Part shown: in pieces, positions 7,177 to 15,506 of the stretch
Position numbering within the stretch: position 1 is the first letter of the stretch
Layout of the letters: the number at the start of each line of letters is the position of its first letter
Source: Janibacter cremeus
GTDB lineage: Bacteria; Actinomycetota; Actinomycetes; Actinomycetales; Dermatophilaceae
Reading direction: 5' to 3'
Length of the DNA: 64,000 nt
Assembly: GCF_029395675.1 (NCBI RefSeq)
Contig: NZ_CP115184.1
Span: 2,046,001 to 2,110,000 of the forward strand
Translations under genes and position numbers: made by a program
The notes under the pieces: model-generated
Told to the model about the DNA's origin: nothing
What the model saw: the letters and a program-made list of their open reading frames with translations, nothing else
Database searches by the model: none

Positions 7177-10100
7177 ATGTCTGCACCCGCCAAGCCCGAG
7201 CTGCACTCCCCGACCCACCCGGTCCGCTTCGTGACCGCGTCCGCTCTCTTCGACGGCCACGACGCCTCGATCAACATCATGCGGCGGATCATGCAGAGCC
7301 AGGGCGCCGAGGTGGTCCACCTCGGGCACAACCGCTCCGTCCAGGAGGTCGTCGACGCGGCGGTCGACGAGGACGTGCAGGGTGTCGCCGTCTCGTCCTA
7401 CCAGGGCGGTCACGTGGAGTACTTCGAGTACCTCACCCAGCTGCTGCGTGAGCAGGGCGCCGGCCACGTCAAGGTCTTCGGCGGGGGCGGGGGCGTCATC
7501 GTCCCCGAGGAGATCCAGCGGCTGCGCGATGCCGGCGTGACGATCTTCTCCCCTGAGGACGGCCAGCGCCTCGGCCTGCCGGGCATGATCAACACCCTCA
7601 TCGCCGACTGCGACACCAATGTGTGGCAGCTCGGTCCGACCACCCTCGACCAGGTCCTCGCGGGCGAGCGTGCCGCCGTGTCCCGGGCGATCTCCGGCGC
7701 CGAGCTCGGCGAGCTCGACGACTCCTTCATCGGCGGCATCACCAAGGCCGCGGAGAAGTCCACGGCTCCTGTCCTCGGCCTCACCGGCACCGGCGGCTCC
7801 GGCAAGTCCTCGCTGACCGACGAGCTGGTGCGCCGGTTCCGCGTGGACCAGGAGGACAAGCTGCGGGTCGCGGTCATCGCCGTCGACCCGACCCGGCGCA
7901 AGGGCGGCGGCGCGCTGCTCGGTGACCGGATCCGGATGAACTCACTCGGCGAGAGCTCCGCGGGCTCCTCGCCCGTGTTCTTCCGATCGCTCGCCACCCG
8001 CGGCGAGCGGGAGCTCCCCGATGCGCTGCAGACCGTCATCGACATCACCAAGGCCGCCGGCTACGACCTCGTCATCGTCGAGACCCCGGGCATCGGCCAG
8101 GGCGACGCCGCGATCATCCCCTATGTCGACGTGCCGATGTACGTCATGACGCCGGAGTTCGGCGCCGCCAGCCAGCTGGAGAAGATCGACATGCTCGACT
8201 TCGCCGAGGTCGTGGCGATCAACAAGTTCGAGCGCCGCGGCGCCGCGGACGCCCTGCGCGACGTCGCCCGCCAGTTGGTGCGCAACCGCGAGGCCTTCGG
8301 CGTCAAGCCCGAGGAGATGCCGGTCTACGGCACCTCCGCCGCGACCTTCAACGACGACGGCGTCACCGCCCTCTACCACCACCTGCGCGACCTCCTCGCC
8401 GAGAAGGGCCTGACCGTCGACGAGGGGCAGCTCGAGCGCGTCGACACGAAGTACTCCACCAAGTTCGGGCAGGTCGTCCCGGCCACCCGAGTGCGCTACC
8501 TCGCGGAGATCACCGAGACCGTCCGCGGCTACCACGAGCAGACCAAGCAGCTCGCCGACAACGCCCGCCGCGTGCAGCGCCTGGCCCTCGTCGACGACGA
8601 GCTGACCGCCGCCGGCAAGGACGGGCACGGTGTCGACGAGCTGCTCGACGAGGCCCGCGCGCAGATGCCGACGGAGATCACCGAGCAGATCGAGAACTGG
8701 CACACCGTCGTCGAGTCGTACTCCGGTGACGAGCAGGTCGTGACCATCCGCGGCAAGGAGCTGCACACCAAGCTGACCAAGGAGTCGCTCTCCGGCAACA
8801 AGATCTCCCGGGTCGCCCTGCCGAAGACCACCGACCACGGCGAGCTCGTCGCGTACTGGCGCTCGGAGAACCTCCCCGGGAAGTTCCCCTTCACCGCCGG
8901 CGTCTTCCCCTTCAAGCGGGACAACGAGGACCCGGCGCGCATGTTCGCCGGCGAGGGCGACCCCTTCCGCACCAACCGCCGCTTCAAGATGCTCTCCCAG
9001 GGGCAGCCGGCGACCCGCCTGTCCACCGCCTTCGACTCGGTGACCCTCTACGGACGCGACCCGGGCGAGCGGCCCGACATCTACGGCAAGGTCGGCACGT
9101 CCGGCGTCTCCGTCGCCACCCTCGACGACATGAAGGCGCTGTACTCCGGCTTCGACCTCGTCTCGCCGACGACGAGCGTGTCCATGACGATCAACGGGCC
9201 CGCCCCGACGGTCCTCGCCTTCTTCCTCAACACGGCGATGGACCAGCAGGTCGACCTCTTCCGTGAGCGCGAGGGCCGCGAGCCGTCGGCCGCGGAGGCC
9301 GAGGAGCTGCGCACCCACGCGCTGCAAACCGTCCGAGGCACCGTCCAGGCGGACATCCTCAAGGAGGACCAGGGCCAGAACACCTGCCTGTTCTCCACGG
9401 AGTTCTCGCTGCGGATGATGGCCGACATCCAGGAGTGGTTCATCGAGCAGGGGGTGCGCAACTTCTACTCGGTGAGCATCTCCGGCTACCACATCGCCGA
9501 GGCCGGGGCGAACCCCATCAGCCAGCTCGCGTTCACCCTCGCCAACGGCTTCACCTACGTCGAGGCCTACCTCGCGCGCGGGATGGACATCAACGACTTC
9601 GCGCCGAACCTGTCCTTCTTCTTCTCCTCCGGCATGGACCCGGAGTACTCGGTCCTCGGCCGGGTCGCCCGCCGCATCTGGGCGGTGGCGATGAAGGAGA
9701 AGTACGGCGCCAACGAGCGCAGCCAGAAGCTGAAGTACCACATCCAGACCTCGGGCCGCTCGCTGCACGCCCAGGAGATGGACTTCAACGACATCCGCAC
9801 GACGCTGCAGGCCCTCAACGCGCTCTACGACAACGCCAACAGCCTGCACACCAATGCCTACGACGAGGCCGTGACGACCCCGTCGACGGAGTCGGTGCGC
9901 CGCGCCCTGGCCATCCAGCTGATCATCAGCCGCGAGTGGGGCCTGTCCTACAACGAGAACCCGCTGCAGGGCAGCTACATCATCGACGAGCTGACCGAGC
10001 TGGTCGAGGAGGCCGTGCTCCTGGAGTTCGACCGGATCAGCGACCGGGGCGGCGTCCTCGGGGCCATGGAGACGGGGTACCAGCGCGGCCGGATCCAGGA

Positions 10101-10437
10101 CGAGTCCCTCGTCTACGAGCACGGCAAGCACGACGGCTCGGTCCCGATCGTCGGCGTCAACACCTTCCTCCGCGCGGACGGCGAGAAGGGGGAGCCCGAG
10201 GAGATCGAGCTCGCCCGCGCCACCGAGAAGGAGAAGGTCTCGCAGCTGGAGCGCGTGCACTCCTTCCAGGAGACCCACCGCGACGAGGCGGCCGAGGCGA
10301 TCGAGCGCCTGAAGGAGGCGGCCACGAGCGACGCGAACGTCTTCGCCGTCCTCATGGACGCCGCTCGGGTCTGCAGCCTGCAGCAGGTGACCGAGGCCTT
10401 CTTCGAGGTGGGTGGGCAGTACCGTCGCAACGTGTGA
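7177..10437 (+). CDS. icmF: Fused isobutyryl-CoA mutase IcmF (B12-dependent)
   Basis: 1086-residue fusion of a cobalamin-binding subunit, a MeaB-type G-protein chaperone and an acyl-CoA mutase large subunit, the order and length of IcmF. The B12 domain has the cobalt-binding DGHDASIN and KVFGGGGGVI. The GTPase domain has the P-loop GTGGSGKSS near residue 206, DPTRRKGGGALLGDR, ETPGIGQGD and NKFERRG. The mutase barrel follows from about residue 560 (PGKFPFTAGVFPF, GQNTCLFSTEFSLRMM, SISGYHIAEAGA). It interconverts isobutyryl-CoA and n-butyryl-CoA; some homologues prefer pivalyl- or isovaleryl-CoA. The ATG at 7177 has a weak GAGG upstream. It probably acts with fatty-acid and valine catabolism encoded elsewhere. 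Confidence 0.93.
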   Translation: MSAPAKPELHSPTHPVRFVTASALFDGHDASINIMRRIMQSQGAEVVHLGHNRSVQEVVDAAVDEDVQGVAVSSYQGGHVEYFEYLTQLLREQGAGHVKVFGGGGGVIVPEEIQRLRDAGVTIFSPEDGQRLGLPGMINTLIADCDTNVWQLGPTTLDQVLAGERAAVSRAISGAELGELDDSFIGGITKAAEKSTAPVLGLTGTGGSGKSSLTDELVRRFRVDQEDKLRVAVIAVDPTRRKGGGALLGDRIRMNSLGESSAGSSPVFFRSLATRGERELPDALQTVIDITKAAGYDLVIVETPGIGQGDAAIIPYVDVPMYVMTPEFGAASQLEKIDMLDFAEVVAINKFERRGAADALRDVARQLVRNREAFGVKPEEMPVYGTSAATFNDDGVTALYHHLRDLLAEKGLTVDEGQLERVDTKYSTKFGQVVPATRVRYLAEITETVRGYHEQTKQLADNARRVQRLALVDDELTAAGKDGHGVDELLDEARAQMPTEITEQIENWHTVVESYSGDEQVVTIRGKELHTKLTKESLSGNKISRVALPKTTDHGELVAYWRSENLPGKFPFTAGVFPFKRDNEDPARMFAGEGDPFRTNRRFKMLSQGQPATRLSTAFDSVTLYGRDPGERPDIYGKVGTSGVSVATLDDMKALYSGFDLVSPTTSVSMTINGPAPTVLAFFLNTAMDQQVDLFREREGREPSAAEAEELRTHALQTVRGTVQADILKEDQGQNTCLFSTEFSLRMMADIQEWFIEQGVRNFYSVSISGYHIAEAGANPISQLAFTLANGFTYVEAYLARGMDINDFAPNLSFFFSSGMDPEYSVLGRVARRIWAVAMKEKYGANERSQKLKYHIQTSGRSLHAQEMDFNDIRTTLQALNALYDNANSLHTNAYDEAVTTPSTESVRRALAIQLIISREWGLSYNENPLQGSYIIDELTELVEEAVLLEFDRISDRGGVLGAMETGYQRGRIQDESLVYEHGKHDGSVPIVGVNTFLRADGEKGEPEEIELARATEKEKVSQLERVHSFQETHRDEAAEAIERLKEAATSDANVFAVLMDAARVCSLQQVTEAFFEVGGQYRRNV

Positions 10438-10494
10438 CCCCCGGCGGTCGGGACACGGGTGGCCGTGTCCCCCGCCGTGGGTAGCGTGGACACC

Positions 10495-10863
10495 GTGAGT
10501 ACCCCCAAGCGCTGGCCCGCGGCGGTCTACGGCGAGGGCGAGGAGCCCGACTACCGCTTCTCGCTGGCCAACGAGCGCACCTTCCTCGCCTGGCTGCGCA
10601 CGACCCTGGCACTCATCGCCGCCGGGGTGGCCGTGAGCGTGCTCGAGCTCGGCGTGCCCGAGGACATCGCCCGGGGCCTCGCGGCGCTCCTGCTGGGTCT
10701 CGGTGTGATCAGTCCCGCGGCGGCCTTCCTCCGGTGGGCGTCGACCGAGCGCGCGCTGCGCCACGACGCCCCGCTGCCGTCGATGGGGGGACTGGCCGTC
10801 GCGCTCACCGGCGTGGTGCTGGTGGCCGCCGCCGTCATCGCAGTCGTCGTCGTGCGGGCCTGA
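10495..10863 (+). CDS. DUF202 family inner-membrane protein
   Basis: 122-residue protein with three hydrophobic helices and the DUF202 hallmark: YRFSLANERTFLAWLRTTLALIAAG at the first helix, TERALRHDAPLP in the loop, then GGLAVALTGVVLVAAAVIAVVVV. The role of these YidH-like proteins is not established. GTG at 10495 was chosen because it starts just before the conserved region; a longer in-frame GTG start at 10459 lies in GC-rich DNA without a ribosome site. It is followed 13 bases later by a second DUF202 gene. Confidence 0.82.
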   Translation: MSTPKRWPAAVYGEGEEPDYRFSLANERTFLAWLRTTLALIAAGVAVSVLELGVPEDIARGLAALLLGLGVISPAAAFLRWASTERALRHDAPLPSMGGLAVALTGVVLVAAAVIAVVVVRA

Positions 10864-10876
10864 GCCGGCGGGAGTC

Positions 10877-11200
10877 ATGAGCGAGTTCGCCACCGCCTCC
10901 CCCCGCGGCGCCCAGCCCGAGCGCACCGCCCTCTCGTGGCAGCGCACCGCACTGGCGAGCGCCGCCGGGGCGGCGATCATCGCCCGCCACTCCGCCGACA
11001 CCCTCGGGCTCGTCGCACTCCCCCTCCTGCTGGGGACGCTCGGCCTGACCGCCGCCGCCTTCGTCCTCGGGCGGCGCCGGTACGACCCCGACCTCGGGCT
11101 GCGCGCCCGCCGACGGGACGGTCGCGCCCCCTTCGCCCTGAGCATGGCCGTCGTCGCCCTCGCCCTGACCGAACTGCTCGCCCTGACCCTCGGAGGTTGA
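10877..11200 (+). CDS. DUF202 family inner-membrane protein (second, divergent)
   Basis: 107-residue membrane protein with the shortened DUF202 motif PERTALSWQRTALASAAGAA, then two further hydrophobic segments (GLVALPLLLGTLGLTAAAFVLG and FALSMAVVALALTELLAL). Tandem long and short DUF202 genes commonly occur together and may form a hetero-oligomer; function unknown. The final GGAGGTTGA serves as the ribosome site for the next gene, whose ATG is one base beyond this stop, so the three genes are translationally coupled. Confidence 0.82.
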   Translation: MSEFATASPRGAQPERTALSWQRTALASAAGAAIIARHSADTLGLVALPLLLGTLGLTAAAFVLGRRRYDPDLGLRARRRDGRAPFALSMAVVALALTELLALTLGG

Positions 11201-11201
11201 G

Positions 11202-11960
11202 ATGCCCACCGACGACCTCGGAACCACCCTCGAGCCCGCACGCCCCCCGCAGCGGGTCGTCTCCCTCGTCCCGAGCCTGACCGAGGCGCTCGCCGCCTCC
11301 TGCCCGGAGGTGCTCGTCGGCGCCACCGACTGGTGCACCCACCCCGGCGACCTCGACGTCCCCCGCGTGCGCGGGACGAAGAACCCGAACCTCAGGGCCA
11401 TCGCCGACCTCTCCCCGGACCTCGTCGTGGCCAACAAGGAGGAGAACCGCGAGCTCGACGTCCGGCGCATGCGCGATCGCGGGATCCCCGTCTGGGTCAC
11501 CGACATCGAGGACGTGCCCTCGGCGCTGGCGTCGATGCGGCGGCTCTTCTTCGAGGCCCTGCAGCAGCCCGTCCCCGACTGGCTCGACCGCGCCGAGGAG
11601 CTGTGGGGTGGGCCGGAACCCGCGTCCCGCGGGATGGTCGCCGTGCCGATCTGGCGGGACCCGTGGATGGTCGTCGGGCCCCGGACCTACACCACCGACC
11701 TGCTCTCCCGGCTCGGCTGGAGCAACGCCTTCGCCGGCCCGGACGCCGACCCGGAGAAGCGGTACCCGCACGTCGGGGTCGAGCAGATCGACCGCTCCGA
11801 CATCGATCTCGTCCTCCTGCCGGACGAGCCGTACGAGTTCACGGCGCAGGACGGCCCGGAGGCATTCGCCACGGCGCCGACCCGGCTCATCAGCGGCCGA
11901 CTGCTCACCTGGTACGGCCCGGCGATGGTCGAGGCGTACGAGGCGCTCGCCGTGGAGTAG
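11202..11960 (+). CDS. BtuF-like helical-backbone metal/cobalamin-binding protein, no signal peptide
   Basis: 252-residue protein of the TroA/BtuF fold (class III solute-binding-like). It shows the family start RVVSLVPSLTEALAA, DWCTHPGDL, NPNLRAIADLSPDLVVANKEENR, and the second lobe with TYTTDLLSRLGWSNAFAG and DLVLLPDEPYEFT. Unlike transporter-linked BtuF it has no signal peptide or lipobox, and no ABC permease or ATPase is adjacent, so it is presumably cytosolic. It sits two genes downstream of the B12-dependent mutase IcmF, which hints at cobalamin handling but proves nothing. Start ATG 11202 with GGAGGT. Confidence 0.78.
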   Translation: MPTDDLGTTLEPARPPQRVVSLVPSLTEALAASCPEVLVGATDWCTHPGDLDVPRVRGTKNPNLRAIADLSPDLVVANKEENRELDVRRMRDRGIPVWVTDIEDVPSALASMRRLFFEALQQPVPDWLDRAEELWGGPEPASRGMVAVPIWRDPWMVVGPRTYTTDLLSRLGWSNAFAGPDADPEKRYPHVGVEQIDRSDIDLVLLPDEPYEFTAQDGPEAFATAPTRLISGRLLTWYGPAMVEAYEALAVE

Positions 11961-11966
11961 CGGCCC

Positions 11967-12071
11967 GTGGTTTCGAGGCGTCAGCCGCGGACGGCTTCCG
12001 CACCTCAACCACCCAGAGGACGGAGTGGTTTCGAGGCGTCAGCCGCGGACGGCTTCCGCACCTCAACCACC
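11967..12071. repeat. Two tandem copies of a 47-bp REP-like palindromic repeat
   Basis: Identical 47-bp units lie at 11967-12013 and 12025-12071, separated by 11 bases. Each is itself an imperfect inverted repeat: GTGGTTTCGAGG at the left pairs with CCTCAACCAC at the right, around CAGCCGCGGACGGC. A related copy lies at 15444-15488. The form and intergenic placement match REP/palindromic-unit families. Confidence 0.85.
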
Positions 12072-12084
12072 GAGGGACGGCGAA

Positions 12085-12116
12085 GGGGGTCGGTCACCGT
12101 GCGGTGACCGACCCCC
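12085..12116. terminator. Bidirectional hairpin terminator
   Basis: Perfect 15-bp stem GGGGGTCGGTCACCG / CGGTGACCGACCCCC with a TG loop, lying between the convergent BtuF-like gene (plus) and the subtilase gene (minus, ends 12137). Confidence 0.8.
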
Positions 12117-12136
12117 CCGTGGTGTGTGCTGGTACC

Positions 12137-13879
12137 TCAGCGACCGCTGACGGCGGCCTCGGCATCGACGATGCCGTCACCGTAGAAGCCGTTGAAGTCC
12201 TCGTCACCGACGCACTCGGCGTTGTACCCGGAGGGGATCGGCGCCGGGTAGTCGTAGAGACGCGGCTCCGGGCAGGCCTTGTCACGCGCGGAGTCCATGA
12301 GGATCTCCTTGGTCGTGTCGGCGTCGAGACCGAATCCGGTGTGGCCGTTGTTCTTGCCGTGCGCGGAGACGATCAGCGCGGAGACACCGGCCGCGTGCGG
12401 CGAGGCCATCGAGGTGCCCTGGTAGTACTCGTAGTACCCGCACTCCTCCTGACCCTTGATGACGGCGCAGTCCTTGAGGACCCAGCCCTCGCCGTACTCG
12501 GTGATGTTGCCGTCCTCGTCGACCGAGCCCTCGGCCTTGACGACCTCCTCGGGGACGGAGGAGAGCACCATGCTCTCCGGGTTCGGCCCGCTGGCGTTCG
12601 GGTAGTCGTAGGCGTCACCGCCCGGGGCGCTGACCTCGATCTCGCCCGAGTCCACGTCCGTCGTGTAGTTGGAGTAGTACGCCTTGCGCTCGCTCGGGCC
12701 GACCGACGAGACACCGATGACGTGCTCGTTCTCGACCGGGAGGTCCATGCAGCTCGCGTTGTCGAGGGTGCGCGGGTGCTCGTTGCCGGCCGGGTAGTTC
12801 GGGCTGGAGGTGTCCGTGCCCGGGTTCGCCAGGTCGGTCGCCGCGTTGCCGAGCGCACCGACGAGGGTGACCTCCTTGGAGTTCGCGTACCGCAGCGCAC
12901 GGGACATCGACTCGATGATCATGTCCTGCTGGGCCGCCTCCTCCGGGCTGTCCTCCGGCGCACCGCCCTCGCAGTAGTAGGCCCACGGGTCGACGTAGAA
13001 GCTCATGTTGACCACATCGATGCCCGCGTCGGCGGAGTAGGTCAGCGCGTTGACCGTCGGCCCGACGAAGAAGTAGCCCGCGTCCTGACCGGCACGCACG
13101 TTGACGAGCGACACGTCGGGAGCGACGCCGGAGACGCCGATGCCGTTCTTGGCCGCGGCCACGCTGCCGGCGACGTGGGTGCCGTGGCCGCCCTGGTCCA
13201 CGTCGGCGGGGTCGACGCAGGACTCGACCTCGCACGCCCCGTCGATGGCCGGGATGTCGGTGGTGAAGTTGCGCGAGAGCTTGTGGTTGAAGTTCGGCGC
13301 GATGTCCGGGTGGCTCGCGTCGACACCGGTGTCCATGATCCCGACCGTCACGCGCTTGTCACCGGACTCGACCTTGTGTGCGGCGCCCGCGTTGATCATG
13401 TCCATGCCCCACAGCTTCGAGTCCAGGGGGTCGGCGGCACGGTTCTTGCTCTTGCCCTTGGGGCCGGTGGCGACCGGCGGGGCCGTGGGCGGCTTGCCCT
13501 TCAGCCGCGGGCGCTCGACCTCGTCCTGGTCCTTCTTCGGCTTGTCCGGGGAGCGCCCGACGACGCCCTCGGTCGCGGCGCCGAAGACGCCCTTCATCGA
13601 CCGTGCCTGCTCGGCGAAGACAGCCGAGCTCGAGGTCACGATGACCATGCCGACCTGCTCGTTGACCGAGACGACCTTCGCGCCCTGGGCCTCGAGACGC
13701 TCGGCGAGCGCTGCGGCGTCACCACCGCGCTCGGCAAGGACGACGTAGCTGGACTGCTTCCCGCTGGCGGAGTCGGTTGCCGTCTGTGCCGGTGCCGCGG
13801 TGGCGCTGGTTGTCGCGGTCAGCCCGGTCACACCGAGCGCGAGCGCGCCCAGGACCGAGACCATGCGCTGGTGTCGCAT
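12137..13879 (-). CDS. Secreted S8 (subtilisin-like) serine protease
   Basis: 580-residue preproprotein. A signal peptide (MRHQRMVSVLGALALGVTG ... ATTSATAAPA) is followed by an inhibitor-I9-like prodomain (YVVLAERGGDAAALAERLEA, then VVSVNEQVGMVIV). The catalytic triad is clear: Asp in GIMDTGVDASHPD, His in GGHGTHVAGSVAAA, oxyanion Asn in LVGALGNAA and Ser in GTSMASPHAAG. A basic, proline-rich linker (about residues 120-160) joins prodomain and protease. The start ATG (13877-13879) has a strong GGGAGGA six bases upstream. It probably acts outside the cell in nutrient acquisition. The gene stands alone. Confidence 0.92.
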   Translation of the reverse strand: MRHQRMVSVLGALALGVTGLTATTSATAAPAQTATDSASGKQSSYVVLAERGGDAAALAERLEAQGAKVVSVNEQVGMVIVTSSSAVFAEQARSMKGVFGAATEGVVGRSPDKPKKDQDEVERPRLKGKPPTAPPVATGPKGKSKNRAADPLDSKLWGMDMINAGAAHKVESGDKRVTVGIMDTGVDASHPDIAPNFNHKLSRNFTTDIPAIDGACEVESCVDPADVDQGGHGTHVAGSVAAAKNGIGVSGVAPDVSLVNVRAGQDAGYFFVGPTVNALTYSADAGIDVVNMSFYVDPWAYYCEGGAPEDSPEEAAQQDMIIESMSRALRYANSKEVTLVGALGNAATDLANPGTDTSSPNYPAGNEHPRTLDNASCMDLPVENEHVIGVSSVGPSERKAYYSNYTTDVDSGEIEVSAPGGDAYDYPNASGPNPESMVLSSVPEEVVKAEGSVDEDGNITEYGEGWVLKDCAVIKGQEECGYYEYYQGTSMASPHAAGVSALIVSAHGKNNGHTGFGLDADTTKEILMDSARDKACPEPRLYDYPAPIPSGYNAECVGDEDFNGFYGDGIVDAEAAVSGR

Positions 13880-13980
13880 GCAATTCCTCCCGATGGTGAT
13901 TGACGGCTGTTGCGCCGCCCTTGAGCACCTTATGGCGCGGCTCACACATCTGGGGGCAAGAGCGGGTCAGGACTTCTTGT

Positions 13981-14075
13981 GGTGTCGCAGTACCGATCCG
14001 CAGGATGTGCGGGCTTCGCGGGTGCCGACCGGCTGATCCTGCGGGCAGGCCACCGTCGCGGCGAGTTGCGACACC
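13981..14075. repeat. Nested inverted repeats (95 bp) in intergenic gap
   Basis: GGTGTCGCA (13981-13989) pairs with TGCGACACC (14067-14075), and inside it CCGCAGGAT (13998-14006) pairs with ATCCTGCGG (14036-14044). Spacing is conserved enough for one long stem-loop. It could be a structured RNA, a terminator remnant or a small palindromic element. Confidence 0.5.
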
Positions 14076-14100
14076 CCGGGCACCGACCTCCACGACGCAC

Positions 14101-14134
14101 CACGCCCCCTTCGTGCGATGACGAAGGGGGCGTG
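14101..14134 (-). terminator. Strong hairpin terminator after acyl-CoA dehydrogenase
   Basis: Perfect 14-bp stem CACGCCCCCTTCGT / ACGAAGGGGGCGTG with loop GCGATG, 19 bases beyond the stop at 14153. It contains the CGAAGGGGG word common in this genome. Confidence 0.8.
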
Positions 14135-14152
14135 GCGGCCAGCCGGTCCGGC

Positions 14153-15418
14153 CTACTTCAGCTCCTTGCTGGAGTAGTTCAGGATGCGGCGGGCGATGAC
14201 GAGCAGCTGGATCTGCTGAGTGCCCTCGAAGATGTCGAGGATCTTGGAGTCGCGGGCCCACTTCTCGAGCAGCTCGGTCTCGGCGTACCCGGTGGCGCCG
14301 GCGAGCTCGACGCAGGCGAGGGAGACGTCGACGCAGGTGCGCCCTGCCTTCGCCTTGGCCATCGAGGCCTCCATCGAGTTCGGCTTGCCGTTGTCGGCCA
14401 TCCACGCGGCGCGCAGGGTGAGCAGGTAGGCGCTCTGGTAGTCCGCCTCCATCTCGATGAGCTTGGCCGCGGCCGCGGACTGGACGTTGGCCGGCCGGTC
14501 CTGGTCGACGACGACACCGGCCTCGGCCAGCAGCTCCGTCGTCCTGTCGAGCGAGGCGCGGGTGAGCCCCAGGGCCATCGCCGCGACGAGCGGACGGGTG
14601 TTGTCGAAGGTCTGCATCGCACCACCGAAGCCACCCTCGATCCGCACCTCCGGGTCGCCGAGGAGGTCCTCGGCGGGGACGCGGCAGTCGTCGAGGACGA
14701 AGGCTGCGGTGTCGGAGGCGCGGATGCCGAGCTTGTGCTCCAGGCGCACCAGCTGCAGGCCGGGGTTGTCGCGTCGGACGACGAAGGACTTGATGGCCTG
14801 CTTGCCCAGGCTGCGGTCGAGGGTCGCCCAGACGACGACGAGCTCAGCGCGCTCGCCGGAGGTGACGAAGATCTTCTCGCCGTTGAGGACGTAGTGGTCG
14901 CCGTCCTTGGTCGCCGTGGTGCGGATGGCGCCGGAGTCGGACCCGGTGTCCGGCTCCGTGATCGCCATGGCGGCCCACTTGCCGGCGTACCGCGCCTTCT
15001 GCTCGTCGTTCGCGACGGCGGCGATGGCGGCATTGCCCAGTCCCTGGCGCGGGATGGACAGGGTCAGGCCGACGTCCCCGCGGCAGGTCTCCAGGATGGA
15101 GAGCACCGAGGAGAGGTTGGAGCCGTTCTTGTTCTCCTTCTCCCCCTTCGCGCTCTTGCGGCCGGAGCCGACGGCGGCGACGTCACCCTCCTCGGCGCCG
15201 TCGTCCTTGGCGCGGGTGGTGTTGGACGCGCCGGCGCCCTGGCCGGCTCCTCCATCGGCCATGCCGTCGATGACGGCCGAGACGAGGTCGAGCTCGGCGG
15301 GGTACTCGTGCTCGGCCCGGTCGTACTTGCGCGAGATCGGCCGGAAGACCTCCTCGGCCATGCCGCGGGCCTGGGAGACGAGCGGGCGGAACTTCTTCGG
15401 AACCTCGAGATCGATCAT
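14153..15418 (-). CDS. Acyl-CoA dehydrogenase (FadE23-like)
   Basis: 421-residue flavoprotein of the acyl-CoA dehydrogenase family, catalysing alpha,beta-dehydrogenation of an acyl-CoA and passing electrons to ETF. Visible are MAITEPDTGSDSGAIRTTA (FAD-binding signature), LNGEKIFVTSGERAEL, HKLGIRASDTAAF and the C-terminal KILDIFEGTQQIQLLVIARR with the catalytic-base Glu. An insertion (residues about 75-105, rich in G, K, N) departs from the compact family form. From memory its start (LEVPKKFRPLV...RPISRKYD) resembles mycobacterial FadE23, and the upstream gene resembles FadE24. ATG 15418 has GAAGGA eight bases upstream. It is in one unit with the next gene. Confidence 0.85.
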   Translation of the reverse strand: MIDLEVPKKFRPLVSQARGMAEEVFRPISRKYDRAEHEYPAELDLVSAVIDGMADGGAGQGAGASNTTRAKDDGAEEGDVAAVGSGRKSAKGEKENKNGSNLSSVLSILETCRGDVGLTLSIPRQGLGNAAIAAVANDEQKARYAGKWAAMAITEPDTGSDSGAIRTTATKDGDHYVLNGEKIFVTSGERAELVVVWATLDRSLGKQAIKSFVVRRDNPGLQLVRLEHKLGIRASDTAAFVLDDCRVPAEDLLGDPEVRIEGGFGGAMQTFDNTRPLVAAMALGLTRASLDRTTELLAEAGVVVDQDRPANVQSAAAAKLIEMEADYQSAYLLTLRAAWMADNGKPNSMEASMAKAKAGRTCVDVSLACVELAGATGYAETELLEKWARDSKILDIFEGTQQIQLLVIARRILNYSSKELK

Positions 15419-15443
15419 GTGTCGTGTCCTTCGTGTCGGATCT

Positions 15444-15488
15444 GTGGCTTCGAGGCTCGGCCGTGGGCGGCCTCGCACCTCAGCCAGC
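15444..15488. repeat. Third, diverged copy of the REP-like repeat
   Basis: GTGGCTTCGAGGCTCGGCCG... with the matching end CACCTCAGCCAGC has the same layout as the 47-bp units at 11967-12071. It lies in the gap between the two acyl-CoA dehydrogenase genes. Compensating changes in both arms (TT to CT on one side, AA to AG on the other) preserve pairing. Confidence 0.75.
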
Positions 15489-15506
15489 GAGTGGTAAGGG
15501 GGCCGC

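Noticed and set aside
7942..11241. 1099-codon open frame on the minus strand opposite icmF (also 11333-13903 plus, 58460-60946 plus, 1657-4110 minus)
   Set aside because: These are antisense shadows of real genes created by high third-position GC; their translations are arginine/glycine/alanine-rich or family-less, while the other strand has full domain motifs.
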